Part shown: piece after piece, positions 22,242 to 24,861 of the stretch
Layout: the number at the start of each line of letters is the position of its first letter
Numbering within the stretch: position 1 is the stretch's first letter
Assembly (NCBI GenBank): GCA_002501855.1
Contig: DAOM01000057.1
Coordinates: 1 to 24,861 of the forward strand
DNA length: 24,861 nt
Origin: Candidatus Nitrosopolaris nunavutensis
Lineage (GTDB): Archaea > Thermoproteota > Nitrososphaeria > Nitrososphaerales > Nitrososphaeraceae
Direction: 5' to 3'
The notes under the pieces: generated by a model
Database searches by the model: none
Told to the model about the DNA's origin: nothing
What the model saw: the letters and a program-made list of their open reading frames with translations, nothing else
Position numbers and translations under genes: made by a program

Positions 22242-22736
22242 CCTGAGATTTAGAATAATATTTATGACCTTCTAGAATGCCATCTATTCTATATTTTAGT
22301 GATGATGTCAAGGATATTAATTCTGGTAGTGTTACGTCTGTTTTATCTTTGAGAACGCTTTGCATTAATTGTTTGTAGGTTATATGAGAATAGTCTCCAT
22401 TATTATTGAGTTTGAATATTGTATTTTCAGAGTCGTCTATACTTTCTAGAAATTCTCTAACGTTGATAATGCCTTGATTATCAATGATTATTTTATAACA
22501 ATACCCCTATTCAATATTATCTCTCTTTTTCTCCATTCTTTACCACCATAATACAACGTACATTTACAACACCTTTTACGATTATACCTATAATCACCCA
22601 TGAATGCAAGCATACATAGTTGATTGTGAGTACGGTATTGCGGACAATAAGTCCATTTTTGTAGCATCTTAGAGCCTTTATATCTCATTTTTCTCCACTG
22701 CTGCAATTATTCAGGCGAATAACTCTGTGCTGTCAT
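22228..22736 (-). pseudogene. Unknown cysteine-rich element protein with a nonsense codon and a frameshift
   Basis: Start ATG 22736 reads MTAQSYSPE, then TAA (22709-22707) at codon 10, then LQQWRKMRYKGSK in the same frame. The central part holds WTYCPQYRTH and RKRCCKCTLYYGGKEW, a possible zinc-binding module. After NRG a run of four Gs (CCCC at 22504-22507 on the plus strand) ends this frame 6 codons later; with a fifth G the reading continues GYCYKIIIDNQGIINVREF to a TAA at 22230-22228. No further stop lies in that 90-codon segment. Adding one G brings the gene to exactly 170 codons including the stop. No family recognised. Confidence 0.6.
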
Positions 22737-22825
22737 TTTCTATTTAACTCCTTTTTGCATTCTGAGCATAAATAATAAATCTTAAGATTTTTTAGTTAGT
22801 ATTCTACTCTTGATGCTTCATAGTC

Positions 22826-23502
22826 TCATTGTGCTTTCAGTGATTCTTCTTGTTCTTCCTGGCTTGGTCCATTCTGTTCATAGTCGTCTTCTTCATTAAT
22901 TGACTGCGTTTGTGCAACATCAAGTATTGCCATTATGGAATACTTTGAATCTTTTATTTCCGTGGTGATTTCAAAGACACTAGTATGTTTTATGTAGTTC
23001 TGTATCTGTTGGGCATAGTCTGCATTTAGAGTTAATCGAAGTGGATTTTCTTGTTCTTCTTTATTACCAACATGCCATCCATAAAAGATATAGCGTTAGT
23101 TGGTTTTACAGGTCTCAGGTTACCATCCTTATCCTTGAATTTACCCATTATTACTTCACCAGTATCTGGACACCTTTTGGACCTCTATCAAGTGTACCGT
23201 CTTCTTTTCGTTTTACTTTTCCATAGACATACTCCTTATCTACTCTTGTCAGCGCTGAATCGAATTGTATTCGATATGTTTCTCCTGATGTAAACTCGAA
23301 AAACCTACTCGTATCAAAAACCATCTTCGGTTTATTCTTCTCTGCTTTTTTTTATGTCAGCAGCAATCATTGCTTGATGTCTCTCTAGTTCTTCTGTCGT
23401 TAACTTTCTCTGTGTAAGCAGTGGATTTGTGTTTCCTGTGTCTTTTCTCGCCCGAGTGTTTTCACTAGTGACGGTGTTTGAGTTTGGGATATTCTTCTCC
23501 AT
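22826..23502 (-). pseudogene. Unknown element protein broken by three homopolymer frameshifts
   Basis: ATG 23502 begins MEKNIPNSNTVTSE. Three single-base shifts are needed to keep one protein: A8 (plus T8 at 23346-23353) should be A7, giving DIKKAEKNKPKMVFDTS; A4 (plus T4 at 23175-23178) should be A5, giving RGPKRCPDTGEVIMG; and T4 (plus A4 at 23083-23086) should be T5, giving AISFYGWHVGNKEE. The corrected frame is 226 codons including the TGA at 22828-22826 and has no internal stop. The N-terminus is polar and helical, the middle beta-rich (FEFTSGETYRIQFD), and the end acidic (NEEDDYEQNG), which loosely resembles a DNA-binding protein with an acidic tail. Past the TGA the frame continues, through one TAA (22798-22796), to a CSEC motif ending by ATGA overlap with the next gene, so the ancestor may have been longer. 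Confidence 0.6.
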
Positions 23503-23639
23503 TAAACTTCAATTTGTATCATAGTAAGCATGCATATTCAAATGTATATAGTGTTTGTTTATTTGTATATATCTATCGTTCTATACCAAGTAAACGTTAT
23601 GTTTTTACATATAAACATTCAATAAATAAGCGTGTTGCA
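23503..23639. promoter_or_regulatory. AT-rich divergent promoter region
   Basis: It separates the broken minus-strand genes from the rightward RHH array. On the minus strand ACTATATACAT (about 23551-23541) is a likely TATA box; on the plus strand ACATATAAAC (about 23608-23617) is one about 25 bp before ATG 23640. Repeated GTATATA units (near 23542 and 23566) may be protein-binding sites. An ORF that starts at 23478 within this region is an artefact of an open upstream frame. Confidence 0.4.
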
Positions 23640-23975
23640 ATGCAAGAAGAAGGCAATGAAAGGACAACAGTAGCTATAAAAATGAAAACTAGAACTAGGT
23701 TAGATAATCTGGGTTTCGGTAAACATTATTCATATGATGAAATAATTAACAGATTAGTGGATCGGTGGCAAGTACGACAGCCTGAAATGGATAAACTAGA
23801 CGAATTCTATAAACGTTTTACTAATGACCTACAAGAACTTACGTATAAAATGTTAGGTGATGCTAGTGCAGTAGCAAGAGAGTCTGTAAAGGAGATTTTA
23901 AATAAATCACAATCACCGAAAGACATTAGCAAGGTAATAAATGAACGAGCAGGTCACAAGGAGGTAAAGAAATGA
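23640..23975 (+). CDS. RHH-domain DNA-binding protein
   Basis: 111 residues from ATG 23640, chosen because an upstream TATA-like box (about 23608-23617) predicts a leaderless mRNA and the sequence before this Met is low-complexity. The N-terminus ERTTVAIKMKTRTRLDNLG followed by YSYDEIINRLVDRW is the RHH pattern (strand, helix, turn, helix). The rest is a helical, charged segment (DKLDEFYKRFTNDLQELTYK and VKEILNKSQ), possibly for oligomerisation. Its stop overlaps the next start by ATGA. It is probably a transcriptional regulator or plasmid/phage maintenance protein of the element. Confidence 0.65.
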   Translation: MQEEGNERTTVAIKMKTRTRLDNLGFGKHYSYDEIINRLVDRWQVRQPEMDKLDEFYKRFTNDLQELTYKMLGDASAVARESVKEILNKSQSPKDISKVINERAGHKEVKK

Positions 23976-24109
23976 ACTTAGATGATACAACTCTTAGAGT
24001 AAGCAAGAAGCTTCGTTTAGAATTGGATAGAGTAGGTAATAGACATGAAGAAACTTATAACGACATTATTACAAAATGTATTCGAGCATATAAGAGGAAT
24101 AAGAAATGA
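23972..24109 (+). CDS. 45-residue RHH protein
   Basis: Too short for routine ORF calling. It reads MNLDDTTLRVSKKLRLELDR, then HEETYNDIITKCIRAYKRNKK, a minimal RHH fold. The ATG overlaps the previous stop (ATGA) and its own TGA overlaps the next ATG (ATGA), so three genes are translationally coupled. The sequence is related in plan to the preceding protein's N-terminus but not identical. Confidence 0.7.
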   Translation: MNLDDTTLRVSKKLRLELDRVGNRHEETYNDIITKCIRAYKRNKK

Positions 24110-24195
24110 CCTGCGAAATTAAACTTAAGAGGAAGCACTACGATGAAGGATTCCAAGCAATGACAGAAGCTTATTTTTTGAGGATAAGTCAATAG
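24106..24195 (+). CDS. 29-residue hypothetical peptide
   Basis: MTCEIKLKRKHYDEGFQAMT and a short tail, ending at TAG 24193-24195. Its start overlaps the RHH stop by ATGA, which supports translation. The T6 run near 24174 could hide a frameshift. Function unknown. Confidence 0.35.
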   Translation: MTCEIKLKRKHYDEGFQAMTEAYFLRISQ

Positions 24196-24199
24196 AATA

Positions 24200-24394
24200 A
24201 TGACTAGGACTTTAATCTCTATCTCCGAATTTGATAATATTCCGCCTGAACACCCAGTCTACAATCAGACGTATAAGATAAAGCTGTGCACATTCTGCGA
24301 CAGAATAGCCACCAAGATAGTTTTGTATTCAGTTGACAGTATTATTCTTCAGCAACGATACTGCGACAGATGTATTAAACGGATAAAGGAATAG
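24200..24394 (+). CDS. Small zinc-finger protein
   Basis: 64 residues with CTFC and CDRC pairs (KLCTFCDRIATK and RYCDRCIKRIKE), a typical treble-clef or zinc-ribbon-like arrangement. It follows the previous stop by 4 bp and precedes the next ATG by 1 bp, so it belongs to the same transcript. Likely nucleic-acid or protein binding; function unknown. Confidence 0.65.
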   Translation: MTRTLISISEFDNIPPEHPVYNQTYKIKLCTFCDRIATKIVLYSVDSIILQQRYCDRCIKRIKE

Positions 24395-24395
24395 A

Positions 24396-24503
24396 ATGAA
24401 AGTCAAATCTCTATTATGTCATATTTGTGGAATGCATGCAGCTTGGTTTAATGATGTCGGAGTACCTGAAGTATATTGCGACGTCTGCGTGAAGTGTGAT
24501 TAA
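24396..24503 (+). CDS. 35-residue zinc-knuckle protein
   Basis: MKVKSLLCHICGMHAAWF, then YCDVCVKCD: two CXXC pairs plus a final cysteine. It starts 1 bp after the previous stop and ends with TAA 24501-24503. The close spacing to a similar zinc protein suggests duplication or a shared function. Confidence 0.55.
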   Translation: MKVKSLLCHICGMHAAWFNDVGVPEVYCDVCVKCD

Positions 24504-24512
24504 TTCAATCAT

Positions 24513-24861
24513 ATGTCGAGTACCACAACTGATACTACCATCAAGAAAAAGTCTAAAGTTAAAATTACATTTAATGGCGAATCTGTCGGCTATATATTAG
24601 TCGAATGGATTGGACTCGTCGAATCAGAGCTTTGTGAAGGTCATCATATGGAGTCGGGTGAGGATTATCATAAGGAGTTGTTTGCAATAGATTCTGCTAC
24701 TATCATACATGAGTTTATCGAAGAAGGAGAGCTAGATTTTAAGAATGTAACCCAAATGGTATTTGAGATTAATGATGGATTCTTTAGATATGAAGCTAGA
24801 GATGACTCAGGTAATTTGGTGAAATTATTTATGACTGCATTATCATACATACACACTATCG
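24513..24861 (+). CDS. Hypothetical protein, runs off the window edge
   Basis: ATG 24513 opens a frame with no stop through the last base, at least 116 codons. It begins MSSTTTDTTIKKKSKVKITF, then an acidic, beta/alpha mixed sequence (GYILVEWIGLVESELCEGH, FEINDGFFRYEARDDSG). No membrane segment and no recognised family. The minus-strand ORF across it is a shadow. Confidence 0.6.
   Translation, partial: MSSTTTDTTIKKKSKVKITFNGESVGYILVEWIGLVESELCEGHHMESGEDYHKELFAIDSATIIHEFIEEGELDFKNVTQMVFEINDGFFRYEARDDSGNLVKLFMTALSYIHTI

Larger units (their letters stand above)
18031..24861. mobile_element. Integrated mobile element (provirus-like), partly decayed, continuing past the window
   Basis: From the integrase rightward, the gene content changes: many very small genes, RHH and zinc-finger proteins, a terminase-nuclease-like fragment and numerous broken genes. 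No host housekeeping gene appears after 17.8 kb. The left border is set only by the integrase; no attachment-site repeat or tRNA was found near it, and the right end is outside the window. Provirus is preferred over plasmid because of the terminase-like fragment, but this is inference. Confidence 0.65.

Noticed and set aside
23478..23639. N-terminal extension of the RHH gene from an ATG-like start at 23478
   Set aside because: The encoded leader is low-complexity and covers the promoter region; the TATA spacing favours ATG 23640.
1..24861. CRISPR array or insertion sequence
   Set aside because: No regularly spaced direct repeats and no transposase motif were seen anywhere in the window.

Overview
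The window reads as chromosomal DNA of an ammonia-oxidising-type archaeon (Thaumarchaeota/Nitrososphaeria, possibly the soil Nitrososphaerales). This is inferred from the gene set: ribosomal protein eL13, archaeal Dph2, Hel308, the two-subunit aconitase-X/phosphomevalonate dehydratase, a TtuA/Ncs6-type tRNA thiolase, an archaeal SRP RNA, a GlcNAc-1-P transferase, many leaderless genes with a TATA-like box about 25 bp before the start, and a thaumarchaeal-type tyrosine integrase. No ribosomal RNA, tRNA or CRISPR array was found.

Bases 1-17.8 kb are ordinary host genes. In order: a secreted Asn-rich protein with a discoidin domain (-); eL13 (+); an unknown leaderless gene (+); a pentapeptide-repeat protein (+); a minus-strand run of radical SAM enzyme, dihydropteroate synthase, Dph2 and a large debranching-type glycoside hydrolase; the SRP RNA (-, 9682-9996), which a spurious ORF overlaps; a TtuA/Ncs6 enzyme whose N-terminal zinc finger can only be included by a non-AUG (CTG) start; a divergent Lrp/AsnC regulator (+); a small zinc-ribbon protein (-); a 74-nt structured element; the phosphomevalonate dehydratase pair (-, ATGA overlap); Hel308 (+); a membrane GlcNAc-1-P transferase (+); and small uncertain genes.

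From about 18.0 kb to the right edge the window enters an integrated mobile element, probably a provirus or related integrative element. It starts with a tyrosine recombinase that meets a convergent winged-helix-like gene with no gap. A divergent operator/promoter region follows, then a small ribbon-helix-helix (RHH) gene and a series of unknown, zinc-finger and terminase-nuclease-like genes. Several of these are broken: one by an in-frame TAA, two small plus-strand genes by probable single frameshifts, and two minus-strand genes by a TAA plus indels in homopolymer runs. Joining the frames restores continuous proteins with correct codon counts. On the right (23.64-24.5 kb) is a tight array of very small genes (two RHH proteins, two zinc-knuckle proteins, one unknown), most overlapping or nearly touching, and a gene that runs off the window edge.

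The most interesting observations are the decay pattern confined to the integrated element, the headless terminase-like nuclease, the integrase with unusual catalytic positions, the CTG start of the tRNA thiolase, and two unassigned structured elements (9543-9591 and 12098-12171). I see no clear evidence for a wholly new system.
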